Below, piece after piece: positions 10,877 to 21,972 of a stretch of 64,000 bases of DNA. The stretch is taken from the NCBI GenBank assembly GCA_022695795.1, contig MU404055.1, positions 744,001-808,000 on the forward strand. Reading direction: 5' to 3'. Below the pieces are notes generated by a model. That model ran no database searches. It was not told where the DNA came from and worked only from the letters and a program-made list of their open reading frames with translations. Source of the DNA: Biscogniauxia marginata. Taxonomy: Eukaryota; Ascomycota; Sordariomycetes; Xylariales; Xylariaceae. Positions within the stretch are counted from its first letter, which is position 1, and each line of letters opens with the position of its first letter. The position numbers were made by a program, and so were the translations under genes.

Positions 10877-12872
10877 TTCGAATAGGAAAGAGACGAGAGC
10901 GCTTGGTCAAACGTGAAAGAAGGGATCGCGGCTAAGTTGTGGATTGTTTGGTCGCCAGTCGAGGTGTCTAGGGTTGAGGGAAGACGGGGGACGTTGGGAT
11001 TTACCAGGGGGGTTGAAAAAAGAAAGTGCCAGAAAGGAAAGGCTGCTTGCCGCAACGCAAAGCCAAATAATAAATGCCACCAAGGCAGCCAGCACAAGCA
11101 ACCTGCAAGGGTTAGCAGATGGCGAGGCGGTGCTAGCGCGTCATTCTGGAAGGGTGAGTTCTGGGCCAATCAGATTAGACGCTGAGCCTAGACTTTTTGA
11201 TCAGTAGTGGGAAAAAAGAGCACACTAGAAGGACGTTGCAGGCTATGAATAGAATATCGTTCCCACTCGCATTTCAACTGGTCTAGTGCAGGTCTCACTT
11301 ATAATTATAAAAAGGGAAAGAAAATAAAAATTAAAGGTCATCAGATAAGTAAGAAGCCTAAGAAACAGGTTTAGCAATGGGTCTTTTTTATTGCTGTGCA
11401 ACTAAATATACCAGGAACTAAGTGCTTAGGGAGTAAGGGACGGGAATGGTTGAAAGATAGGCGTCACAAGCTCCTATAAATCTCTAATACCTAGTCGATG
11501 GGATCATTTCACCCATCATACGTAAAAAGAGATAAAAGAGAGAAGAAGAAGAAGAAGAAGAAGAGAACTCTACTTTCCACCTGTAGCATGACATTACCCT
11601 ATAGCTCCATGTATATTACATTAATAAAAGGTATATAAGAAAGTCATCAGTTTCAGGTGTAAGAAAGTACAGGTAGCAATAGAAGAAGCTCTCTGCAGTG
11701 TTGCAGTGCAGCAGCCACCGACACGTTGTCATTGCAGTACGGAGCACACCACCAAGTTCGGTAGGTTGGACAAGGAAAGTCGCAATGCGCACCCCTAAAA
11801 GAATGCGTGAAGCCGTTCGTTATCTACACTAGAACACGGAATCCATCAAAGGAGACTTTTAACAACGGGAAGTCTTGCATGTCTTTGTTCGAAGGTTGTT
11901 TCCCTTTTCTTCCCGGGCCGCTGGTTGGTTGGCTGGCTAGGGAGAGACTGAAACAAAGCTGGTTGCTTCACAGCCAATCGTGCTCCCATCCACGGCCAGA
12001 TCTCGCAATTCCTCATTGGGCCAGCTGATTTGCTGCAGAACAAGTCACATCATATCGACTACGACTAATCCACTGCCGGGCGAACCCTTCTTGCTCCCTT
12101 CGTGAACATGTCCACAATACCTTTACTTTAATAAGAACCTTCCTCCATGCAGGCCGCTTCCAGGGGCTCGCGCGTTCTCAATCGCCAATGGCTCTGAAGT
12201 ATCTACCTCCCTGCAGCACTCGACAGGGTCTTTCTCGGGCTTCAACTGATGCTTGAGACTATTCGCGCCCGATTAGATTCATTGGCTCTTAGGCCACGAA
12301 AAATGACTGTTCAATGCGAAACATCTGGGATACTCCCCAGATGCCGACTGATATGTTGGGATGTTCCGTTTACCCTAAATTGATCTTATTCACTGTCACA
12401 TGGCTTCCTTTTGTTACCCTCATCCCCTCCCCCTCCTCTTATTCCCTCCGTGTATCTCTTAAAAGATGAGAGCCGCCTGTCCACCGACCCGTCCTTTGTT
12501 CACGTTCCTTTGCGCATGACTACGACTTTGTCGTCCTTGATGGACTAGAACAATGTAATATTTCCCCCCTCCCTGATTCTATTGTTCTAGCGTTTTATAA
12601 AAGTTTACATACTCACTCGAGACAGACAACACAATCCCTTCCACCCTCTTCTATAGTTCTTTTTCGACCCACTTCGTAGTTACCATTCCCTACTTACATT
12701 CTTCTTCTTCCTACGATCATTCAGCGAAATTTATCTACATCTGCCAGCCAGATTCACACTACCATTAATCAACTTGACAAAATCAACTTGACAAACGCCA
12801 TACAGAACGCACATTCGACTCGACTGCAGGCAGTTCCCACCGTTGGTTATTTCCATTTCCCGCATCTCAACG
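10877..12872. other. Divergent intergenic region, SERF (-) / DUF7598-type gene (+)
   Basis: About 2 kb with no convincing gene. It holds an AAG microsatellite (about 11542-11563) and a long pyrimidine-rich section (about 12400-12720) that probably belongs to the promoter and 5' UTR of the downstream gene. Overlapping frames at 10810-11207 on both strands are compositionally biased and have no recognisable domain. Confidence 0.5.
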
Positions 12873-13802
12873 ATGCCAACGCATCAAAACACTGACAAAT
12901 ACACACCCAGAGACACAACTTTAGATATCACCAGGTTCCTAGCCATGTTCGGAAAGAAGGGCGGGTCGGGCTTCCAGGGCCACGCCTACATCATCCTCCA
13001 GGTCATTCGATGCTGCAACGTTGCCGTCTTCTTGGCCACCATGATCGCCTGCGTGCTCATGATGATCTTCGCCAAGATGCCCAACGGCTACCAGTTCTTC
13101 GGCGACGTCAGTCTCGCCTTTGTCCTCGTTGTCGCTGGCGTCCTTGCCTACACGGAGATAGGAGCCGGTCCCGGGCAGAAGCTAATTACCAGCACCTGGC
13201 CTGTCTTGGGTATTAAACGTGGCTTCACCTGGCTCGGAATCTCCATGTTCCTCATTGGTTGTCACCTCCTCGGGGCGCTCAGCGACGACACCTACACAGA
13301 CGACTCGGTGCCCGCGCAGGTTGGGCAAGTCATCATGGGTGCCGGCATCATCGCTCTCGCTTTCGGCATCATTAACGTCCTCACCTCGTTCGCCTTCAAA
13401 AACAGGGACAGCGGTGTTAGTGCCCGCGAAGTTCGGAACAATGGCGCTATCACGCAAGATGTCACCTATCGTGATGATTACAGCAGCCATAGAAGCAATT
13501 CGGTTCGGAAGGAAAAGAAGGGGAAAAAGGAGAAGAAGGAGAAGAAGGAAAGGAGGAGAACCAGCATCTTCGACTTCGCCAAGGACAGGAAGCCAAAGAT
13601 CAGCCGGCCCATCCCTCGGGATATTGAGCAAGGCTATGATGAGTGCCGCTATGATGAATGCCCTGATGACAGAAGTAGCCCGATCATTCCGGACGTACAG
13701 AGACCCCCCTCTGCTCTCCACCCAGCCTTCAATACCGGGCGCAAGTTCAGTCACTATTCGGAAGCTTCCCACATCGACCGCTTCGCCGAGAATAGGATTT
13801 AG
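12873..13802 (+). CDS. Four-helix membrane protein, DUF7598-like
   Basis: Single uninterrupted exon. ATG 12873 gives 309 residues; ATG 12945 (MFGKKGGSG) gives 285 and may be the true start because homologues as I recall them begin close to the first membrane segment. Four hydrophobic segments are visible: IILQVIRCCNVAVFLATMIA, FGDVSLAFVLVVAGVLAYTE, GFTWLGISMFLIGCHLLGAL and VGQVIMGAGIIALAFGIINV. A cytosolic-type tail follows with a strongly basic patch (about residues 215-240, KKGKKEKKEKKERRR) and a Pro/Ser-rich end. The four-segment layout resembles the fungal DUF7598 group of unknown function; this is recalled similarity. No enzyme motif is seen. Confidence 0.8.
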   Translation: MPTHQNTDKYTPRDTTLDITRFLAMFGKKGGSGFQGHAYIILQVIRCCNVAVFLATMIACVLMMIFAKMPNGYQFFGDVSLAFVLVVAGVLAYTEIGAGPGQKLITSTWPVLGIKRGFTWLGISMFLIGCHLLGALSDDTYTDDSVPAQVGQVIMGAGIIALAFGIINVLTSFAFKNRDSGVSAREVRNNGAITQDVTYRDDYSSHRSNSVRKEKKGKKEKKEKKERRRTSIFDFAKDRKPKISRPIPRDIEQGYDECRYDECPDDRSSPIIPDVQRPPSALHPAFNTGRKFSHYSEASHIDRFAENRI

Positions 13803-15158
13803 GTCAGGTGGAATAATACGATGATGAATAGATACCTTAGGTACCTAAGTATTGGGACAGCGTGGCGTTAAATTTGGAAAAAAAAAGGTAAAAAAGAAGG
13901 GGGCGTTTGGTTGGTCATTGAGAAATCCGTATCATATACCCTGGTGGAGGACAGAGACATTTGACTTTTGCTTTGAAATTTTTTAATTCTTGGTCTTGTA
14001 TTTTGATATTTTCTTGGTAATTAGCATCAGCGTCAAATAGTACTCGCGAGATCTACCAGCGACATTATTTCTCAAATCCTTAATCCGTAGACCTGTCCAT
14101 TCTGGTTACGCTGTGTAGACCGTTAAATTCATAAGCCAGTGGAGTTGGGCTGTTCTGATATGTATCAACACTTCGTAGTAGGTACCAAGCGAGAACCTGC
14201 CTGGCTCAGCTCGATTTGGAAAAGAAAAGAAAAATTCCGTTTGAAATGAATAGAGCATTCATTATTCACTATTGGTAGGTAAGGAATACTATTTACGTGG
14301 AGGTGATGCTAAACTTCAGCAATTCACGCATGATCCATTTTGGGTAGTAGTACTTATGTAGGTACTAGCTAGAGGTATCTAAGTCCTAAAGGGGGGCACG
14401 TGACCAAGTTTAACCGCACGGTGCCATTTCTTCCGACGCCGGCTTCTGCGTTGCGACACTGGAATGAACCTCTTCAACCTGCTGAACCACACGACGGCTA
14501 CAAAATTACATGTCAACATTCCAAAAAAAATTTTTTTCCCATCATCCATGTTTCGCTTTTGACTTCGACTCTGCGTACCTGACCATCAGCATCGGAACCG
14601 TCCATTCTTTTCAATCGGCTGGGGGTCTTCTTTCTTCTTTTGCCTACCGACCCAGCACCTCTCGACTATCCGATCCGCATGCTGTTTGACGTGCCCGTTT
14701 CGACAACCAAACCCCTTCGCGTTCCTCGTAATCGCGACCGCAGATCTCCCGTGACTCCTCGGAACACTCTGTAGTGCTTGACAGGAATAAAAACAATTAT
14801 TGATATGCTCGCGGCAGAAGGAGGGGAGGGATGATGCATTAAACGCTCACAGAATTTACGTTGCCTGACGTCGGAACAGATTCGTGGCAATTTTAGCAGT
14901 TTGCGACGGAGTTACAGAAGTCATCCAGAATCTCAAGACTTGGTATCTTTCCTAGTGAAGATATTGCATGAGGGGCATCTATCTACCTTTGTGACATCTT
15001 TTAATTCCGGGCAACGCAGCTTGTTATTTATCTACCCATCCCTCAATTCATCCACAAGTGCCGTCTCCTAGGGAGCTACAACAAAGCCTCCAAACCTGGC
15101 GCACTACTTGTTTTTCCTTTCCTCTCGTCAATAGTTCTGTGTCCACAATTAGGCAGTC
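13803..15158. other. Intergenic: 3' flank of membrane-protein gene and PCF11 promoter
   Basis: About 1.35 kb. It starts with a palindromic motif, TACCTTAGGTACCTAAGTA (about 13833-13851), another dispersed TAGGTA element, and further copies lie near 14275 and 14358. No gene-like frame was found. The last 150 bases before 15159 are pyrimidine-rich and probably the PCF11 leader. Confidence 0.5.
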
Positions 15159-17519
15159 ATGTCTTCCTATTCTGAGTCTGAGGCGGTAGCTAGGGATTTC
15201 CGCGAGGCGCTTGAGGACATACAATCTAATGCTCGCTATGAAATCCAAAACTTAACTCTGATTGCACGCGAAAACACCGAGCATGCGCTTGCTATTTCTG
15301 GTGCTCTACAGGAGCACATCAAACGAGTAGGTCATAAAGATTCTTGGGCCAAAATTAGGAGAGCAGCTCCAGCCTCCTCTGATCCTGCTACACCAGGCAA
15401 ACAACAAGTCCTCGGGATCCTTTGCTGACACGTTACCCAGGTCGCGCCTCACAAGAAGCTGCCTTCCCTGTACGTTCTCGACTCCATCGTCAAGAATGTC
15501 GGTACGCCCTACACGCTCTTCTTTGGCCGGAAGCTATACCAAACCTTCATGGACGCCTACGCCATGGTCGACAACCCCACGCGGAGAAAGATGGACGAGA
15601 TGCTGAAAACATGGAAAGAGCCGGTGCCTGGCTCCATCGACACCCGGCCGGTATTCCCTCCGGATGTCGTTCGCCCGATAGAGAACGCTCTCATCAAGGC
15701 GAGGACTAGTGCTCTGCAGGCCCAGCAGGAACACATGAGAGGCCAGCAGCAGTTGCTCGGCCGCGGGAGACCTGTGGCACCAGGTGTTCCCTTCCGAGAA
15801 ACCCCTACACCACCTAATGCCCGACCACCCCCGCAGGTGCACGGCTATCCGGGCCAACCCCCGATGCAGGGCACCAATGGAACGCCTTACGGCCAGCTGA
15901 CGCAACCGCCTCCCGCCAGCTACCCGTCGCAACAGCCGGTGAGTGTTAAATTGTATATAACCAGTAATGGTGCTCGTATTGACCTCCTAAGCAGAGAGTT
16001 CATGTGCCGTCTACATCCACGCCGCAACCCCCACCAGCAGCAAGTGCCTTTCAGCCCCCTCGAGTAGGAGGTTATGGCATGCTACAAGCTGGAATCAGCA
16101 TAGATGCTTTGAATGATGATATCCAGAGACTGATCGCGGCCTCCAAGGCTCAAGTCGCGCAAAGTCCACATGATCCTAATATACAGACTAGGCTGAAGGC
16201 GCTGATGGATTTGCAAACTATACTTCAAACCCAGAATCTGCCGCCGGATCAGTTAGTGCTTGTTAAAAATCAAATTGCTGATCTTGCCGTGACAATAAGG
16301 GCACCTCCAGCCCAACCCCCTACCCCTGTACCCATACCACAGCCCGTAGCAGTAGCTCCCCCGCCGGCGACGGCATCAAAGGTTTCGATAGATTCCTTGT
16401 TCGGTTCCGGTGCTCTCGCTGCCCTTATGGCGCGGACTTCGGCCACTCCTCAAGTATCTACACCTCAACCCCCTCCCGCAATCGTCCCAATCCGCTCACC
16501 TGCCCCTCAAAGAGCTGAACCTCAGAAGGCAGCCGCACCACCACCATCTGATCCTTTAGCACTCATGAATATGTTAAGGCAAGCTGGCATGCTTCCGGGG
16601 GCCACACCTACCACTGGCTCGACACTGGTTTCTAATGCCACACCACCTGTACCATTCCCATTTCCCCTCCCCGTCCTTGGCGCCTCGGCTGGGAATCAAC
16701 CTACTCGGCCTACGAACATGGAGATTCTCACAAATGACATAGTCTTAAAAACTTCGTCTCTCAAACAGTATGTCCCAATTATGAGCCCACTAGTATATAT
16801 TACTGACAATGTCGTAGATTCCGCCCTCAATTACTACCTCTCATCTTTGCGTCGCTAGGACCCCAATGCACACAGTGCGGCCGCCGGTTTACGACAGATG
16901 CAGAGGGGAAGAGAAAAAAGACGGCTCATATGGATTGGCATTTCCGCGTCAACCAACGTATTACGGAGGCCGAGAAGCGTGGGCAACATCGGAGCTGGCT
17001 AGTCGATGAGATGGTGAGACTCCCTACCATAACACTCAAGGAATTGCACTAATAGTGATAGGATTGGATCAACACTCGGGAGACTATAGATAAGGACCAT
17101 GTCGCCCCTTCGACAAATTCAGAGGCAGCATCGGGTGGTCCAACGTCGAAGGCGCCAAAACTTCAGTATATCCCGGTGCCCGACGATCCCGTGCTGGCGA
17201 ACAGCGTCTGTCCCATTTGTCAGGAGAAGTTCGAGACGAGATGGCTGGACGACGCACAGGAGTTTGTCTGGCCAGACGCCGCCAAGGTTGGTGAGCGGAT
17301 ATACCACGCCAGCTGCCATCGCGAGGCGACAAAGGACGGTGGGAGCACACCGAGATATGCCAGGAGTACACCCGAACCGGTGTTGGGGAAGCGAAAGGCT
17401 GAGGTAAGTTAATCGATCACGCTAAGGTGAGGGTTGCGTGAGCATTCATATAACTGACACGTGTCAAGCAGGATGAGCTGGCCTCGTTGAGAGGTAAGAT
17501 GAAGATGGAAGCTGTATAG
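15159..17519 (+). CDS. PCF11: mRNA cleavage factor IA subunit PCF11
   Basis: Six exons: 15159-15326, 15441-15938, 15995-16767, 16818-17013, 17062-17403 and 17472-17519; 674 residues with consistent phases throughout. Residues 1-135 form a CTD-interacting domain (DFREALEDIQSNARYEIQNLT, then APHKKLPSLYVLDSIVKNVG). A Pro/Gln-rich middle contains the helical segment IDALNDDIQRLI. The C-terminal half has two zinc-binding modules: CTQCGRRF...HMDWH (about 497-521) and CPICQEKF...HASC (about 595-632). Between the second module's ligands lies the family's conserved WLDDAQEFVWPDA block used to bind Clp1. PCF11 bridges the phosphorylated Pol II tail to the 3'-end cleavage machinery and helps terminate transcription. 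Length is close to the yeast protein (626). Identification is firm. Confidence 0.95.
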
Positions 17520-18998
17520 GGGCGGCACCCTCGCTGCGGTGGCAAGGAAAGACTTCTGAAGCAAATTAAAAAGGGGGAGAGGGGGAGAGGTCACCAGATA
17601 AGCCATTAACAACTTTTGCATCTTTTGGGCGTTGCGGTACTGCTCTTGTTGTTTCTCTTCATCCTCCTTTCTCTCCTGGATGGGAAATACAAGGGGGGTT
17701 TTTTTTTCTCTCGTTCTTGTTAGTGACTTTTCACCTCATCGATCGATCGATCAATTTTTCGTCATTGTCACAAAGTCATGTACACAGGATTCATTGGGTC
17801 GGCGCTTGTCACATCTGCTGGGCAAACAAAAAAAACAGGATAGTGTAGGTAAGGGATAAAGGGGGGGGGGGAAGAGGGTTGGGGAGAGCACAACTGTCAT
17901 TTATCACCATCATCACCACTACCATACCATACCATATCATATATGGGACGGCGAGGGATGGAGGTTCGGTGTGGTTTATCCTAAGTGCTGTTATTCTCTC
18001 ATGGGATGGAGATGGGAGGAGAGAAGAGAGGATTTACGCGGATGAACTGTACTGAACTGAACTGAACCGGATGGGCACCGGTGGTGGTCAGATGGGCAGG
18101 GAAGCAGTGATAGGAATAGATAGACATAAATAATATGTCTCAAGAGGAAGAAAAGGAATTTAAACTGCGATGAGATATGTTGGTGAACCTAACTAGTGTC
18201 CTGGGGGTTTCCCCCCACCCCCCCTTACTTTGACCCTTTTAAGGCTTCGGGGGTATCCAGCGTAGGAACGAAGATTGTATAAAAGAATCATTTTCGCACT
18301 CGCCTCCTCTGTTCAAATCCTAGCATGGTTGCCATTCATCTGTGAACACCACCGTACCCTAGATCTTTTAAAGTTCAAAGTAACGTCTAGCTGTCACGGA
18401 CATGTGGCCCATGCATTGCGATGTATATAGCATAAGGATAGTGGGCCTGCAGAGTAGCTTTCCTCTCCAGCGCAACAACAAATAACATACGTACCCTTAC
18501 ACTAGCAATGTTCTTGGGGATGTGGGTATAAGGAGGAAGGGAAAGAGGGAAGGCGGCTTTGACGACTCTGCGTTGCTTGTGGGGCAGAGCCCTGTATCAT
18601 TAACTGTATTGTGTAATGCTTTCTCCGGATGGACGAGAATGGGAACGATATCAAAGAGCATCGTGTTGTTTAGCATTAAAGAGAACATGCTGTACCTTTT
18701 TCGTAGGAGTGAGAGGTGTGAGGATGGGAAGAAACATATGTGAATTACGGCACCGGGACGAGGGGGAATCTGATCTTGTTCAAGGGGGGTTCGGAAGTAT
18801 ATCCGAGGAGATTGTGGGATTATTGTCCATGAAGAGACGAGAGACATCAGAATGCTTGTTTACTTTTACACTCACCCTTTCAGGCGTTGTTCTTGTTGGT
18901 GTAGCACTTATGATTCGACTGTACAACAGGCACGATGAGTTAGGCATGCAGGGTTATTAGAAATCTCATAAATTAGGTTATCTTCAAAAGCAAACGTG

Positions 18999-19020
18999 GA
19001 GAGAGAGAGAGAGAGAGAGA
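18999..19020. repeat. GA microsatellite
   Basis: Eleven GA units in a row, in gene-free DNA. No functional meaning is inferred. Confidence 0.9.
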
Positions 19021-19199
19021 TGTCATGATCAGTTCCTTCTGGATTTAATAGATGATTCTTCTTACTTCTTGATTTCAACCCTCTCTTTCTCTCCTTTGGC
19101 AGAATTCTACAATAAGTTCTTCGATTTCACATATCACGATCCACTGAACCATTTCTAAAAGAATATTGATCATCAAACAGCTTATAACTGGGTGATGGG

Positions 19200-19234
19200 C
19201 TACCAAGCCCAGGTCTACCAAGCCCAGGTCTACC
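19200..19234. repeat. 15-bp tandem duplication
   Basis: The unit ctaccaagcccaggt occurs twice head to tail, followed by the first five bases of a third copy. It lies about 450 bp upstream of the inverted duplication. Confidence 0.85.
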
Positions 19235-19680
19235 TGAGTGTATACATGGGTACCTATATGCCCACATCTTCTCTAGAATCCTCCTATGGACTCTGCAAGG
19301 TGTCTTGAGGCTCTTTGAGAAGTCAACCTTAGATGTGAACAAAGGTTAGAAAGCCTGTGAGGCCTAGAGAACATCGTTTTATTGAAGTCTTTTCCGGTAA
19401 TGTCACGGTCTGGGCTTATCAAGTTGAGATAACACTTTAGAGCGGTGTCTGTTCAGTATACCCCAACATCGAGAGTCGTCAATCTCCTGTGTAGGCTGGT
19501 TCCTGACTCCTGAGACACTTGTATCGGGAGCAAGCGGGAGTCGCTGCATTGCATTGCAATTATAAGCTATCTTGTTCCCGGCTTTCGGCCTAGTCCATTA
19601 TTCTCATATCCCCATCCCTGTATAGCAAAGCCCTCGCTATACAAGCCGACACACTTAGCGGGATCTTCCAAGAAGATAAC

Positions 19681-20236
19681 GAACCAGAGCCTTTATCGCA
19701 AGTATCGAGGCTCAACATCCCGACTATCCAGTGCCGAATGTAAATGAGTTATATAATAGAGCCCTCGCGGCGTAACTGGGCTAGACTCGTTCGCGTTGTT
19801 CGGGTGGGGGTGTGTATAAGTCTTCATCTTTAAGGGGGTCCAAGTCATCTTCTGAATTAGATGATTTAAAGTAGTTATCGTTATCTGTATTCTTATTATC
19901 ATTATAGTGGTCGTAAATCTATTTTTTTAGAAGCTCACCGTTAGAATTCCCAGGCCGAACGGTTTGGATTTAATCCTTGAATTTAACTGGAGCTTCTAAA
20001 GATAGATTTACGACCACTATAGTGACGATGAGAATGCGGATGGCGATAACTACTTTAAATCATCTAATTCAGAAGACGGCTTGGACCCCCCTAAAGAGGA
20101 AGACTTGTAACCCCCGACCCAATCTTGCAACGCCCCAACCAACTTGTATAGCGAGGGCTCTGTTGTATAATCCATCTACATTCGGCACTGGATAGTCAAC
20201 TTGAGCCTCGAGACATGCGACAAGGGCTCTGGTTCC
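19681..20236. repeat. Imperfect inverted duplication with RIP-like divergence
   Basis: The arm at about 19681-19936 matches the reverse complement of the arm at about 19990-20236, with a 53-base spacer. Matching blocks include gaaccagagcc at the outer edge, the stretch reading tccagtgccgaatgt / acattcggcactgga, tttaaatcatctaattcaga, and agaagctc / gagcttct at the inner edge. Over the inner ~120 bases nearly every difference is a G-to-A or C-to-T change that makes the left arm AT-richer (read in the orientation of the right arm), with one transversion and a 2-base indel. This directional transition bias is what repeat-induced point mutation leaves in ascomycetes. The outer part is more diverged and contains indels. 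Probably a relic of a transposable element inserted or duplicated head to head. Confidence 0.8.
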
Positions 20237-20419
20237 ACAAGGGTTGTTCTCTCCGGAGACAATGTCTTGGGGAAGCTTGCGTGTCCTCTGAGGAGGCGAG
20301 ACAGACGTGGATGGGCTATCTGGATCCGTCCCCGGTATCCTAGGCAGCTTCCTAGGCGGCTTTCTTTTTGGGCTCGAGCTCGTAGCAGGGGTCTCGTTCG
20401 CAGGCTCGTTGTCGTGCAT
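20069..20419 (-). pseudogene. Decayed open frame spanning the right arm of the inverted duplication
   Basis: A 116-residue minus-strand frame begins MHDNEPANETPATSSSPKRK, is Pro/Arg/Lys-rich, then reads EAQVDYPVPNVDGLYNRALAIQ inside the repeat arm. The left arm, read on the plus strand from about 19683, gives the related peptide EAQHPDYPVPNVNELYNRALA followed by a stop. The two differ by a codon-sized gap that keeps the frame, which suggests this was once coding in both copies. I do not recognise the family. It could be the N-terminal part of a transposon-borne protein; it could also be chance conservation of a non-coding repeat. Confidence 0.35.
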
Positions 20420-21040
20420 CCTGCGTATGATACAGCTATCGAGGGGGTTAATACTTAGGTCTGTAATTCTATCAGGTAGACATCGTTGTCATAGATCTCA
20501 CCTTTATGTGCGGGACGAGGTATTTGCTTCCTTGCAGCAAGACGAACATTTTCTTGGGTGGCCATTGAAGTGTTGGGAACTCAGACTGATCAACGTTAGT
20601 ATGTAATGACTTCAAGGAAATATTGTTGAGCGACTTGCCCCTGAAACACCTTATATCATGTGGCGTCGCTGAAGAGCCTTGATGGTGTGGCGAGATGATG
20701 AAGAATAGAAAGATGGAAGACGATCCAGTACTTGTGTGATATCCGGATGTATAGGTAGGTAGTATTCTTGACTCCCCAACACACCACACTTATCCGACAA
20801 AGAAAGTATCAACTCTCTGCACTATAGTTTTAGGGTGACTTCGCTACACTGGTGGATAGAATGAAATGTCTTCCTGGTCATTGGTGACGACTACCATCAG
20901 GCGGGTTGCCCCTTTCAGGTATGGAGGCGTTCGTCTCATATTATCTTCTGCGACCAGTTTCTGTCAGTAGACTGGCAACCTAGATGGAAATATTTGGAAT
21001 AATAGTAGCCAATTTTTGTCGTAGAACATCCAGGGAAGCA

Positions 21041-21068
21041 AGAGAGAGAGAGAGAGAGAGAGAGAGAG
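21041..21068. repeat. AG microsatellite
   Basis: Fourteen AG units, in the same gene-free region as the GA run at 18999. Confidence 0.9.
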
Positions 21069-21972
21069 GCAGAGGATTTGTGTTGTGCTGCCGGTAATAT
21101 TAGAGACTAACTACCTAATGTTCAACGAAATATATCCAGAACGAATTCCTCTGCTCTAAGCAGCGATACATCTCAACACTAGAAAGGGTATTCTGTATGA
21201 TCTAGGCTTGCCTCTCCGTCGTAAATGGCTATAGAAAAGATTCCAAGCAAGTGGATATTCGTTGGAGCTGACTGCCACTTTTTCCAAATTTTGTATATCG
21301 TTATTTGCCTTGCGATTATTATGTTTGGAATAGGTGGTAAATAAAAATAGTATCGGAAGATGGGGTGAAATTGATTAGAAGAAGTCCCGAAGGGGGCCAG
21401 TAGGAGAGGAATTGTGTTCCGGGGAGATCGCGTGTGGTGAATTGGGGAAAAGAAGGACCCGTAGAAACTATGAGCTGGTAAAGGAGATATATTATATGAT
21501 TATTTCTAAGTATACCAACATGACCTGATATGGAACAGCAGGGTGAAATTTTGTTCCATGTCCCTTCACGTCCATGCCAGCCCGTTTGTCAACCCGTTTG
21601 TTTACTACGTCATGTTGCTATCATGTTTCCACATATGCACTCTATCTCAGCCATATACCACAAAATTCGCACGAGCCTACCATCTAGACATGTCACAAAC
21701 GCAGTCGTGCCTGTTTTCCTCCTCTTTGTTCTGATAGCCTGAAACCCCAAACGGATTCAGGTTGATATCCTTGGTAGAGTCACGCCTAGTGCTCGAGAGG
21801 TAAGGGACCTGAACTATTCGGCTACTGTGTTTTCCTATGTATTACATGAACTCATTTTATGGTAGTGGCCTTTACAAAATTTATGAATTGTGATCTGTTT
21901 CTATCGTAATGGAAATTTGGTGGACCTCAAAGACGACTTGTCGATATGATAAGCTTAATACCAATCATTGCT

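Larger units (their letters stand above)
17520..21972. other. Long gene-free region with repeat remnants
   Basis: About 4.45 kb between PCF11 and the oxidoreductase gene. It holds G and A runs near 17820-17875, two GA/AG microsatellites, a 15-bp tandem duplication at about 19200 and the inverted duplication 19681-20236, all listed separately. The flanks show many short frames with no recognisable domain (for example 18522-18960, 21530-21742). I see no complete gene. Confidence 0.55.

Noticed and set aside
13182..13772. 196-codon minus-strand frame opposite the DUF7598-like gene
   Set aside because: Antisense shadow; the plus-strand frame has clear membrane helices and the reverse frame has no domain.
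13219..13824. 201-codon plus-strand frame overlapping the DUF7598-like gene
   Set aside because: Ser/Arg-rich shifted frame of the same exon, with no membrane segments or domain.
18300..18330. tRNA B-box-like sequence gttcaaatcc
   Set aside because: No complementary T-stem, no A-box at the right distance and no acceptor stem.
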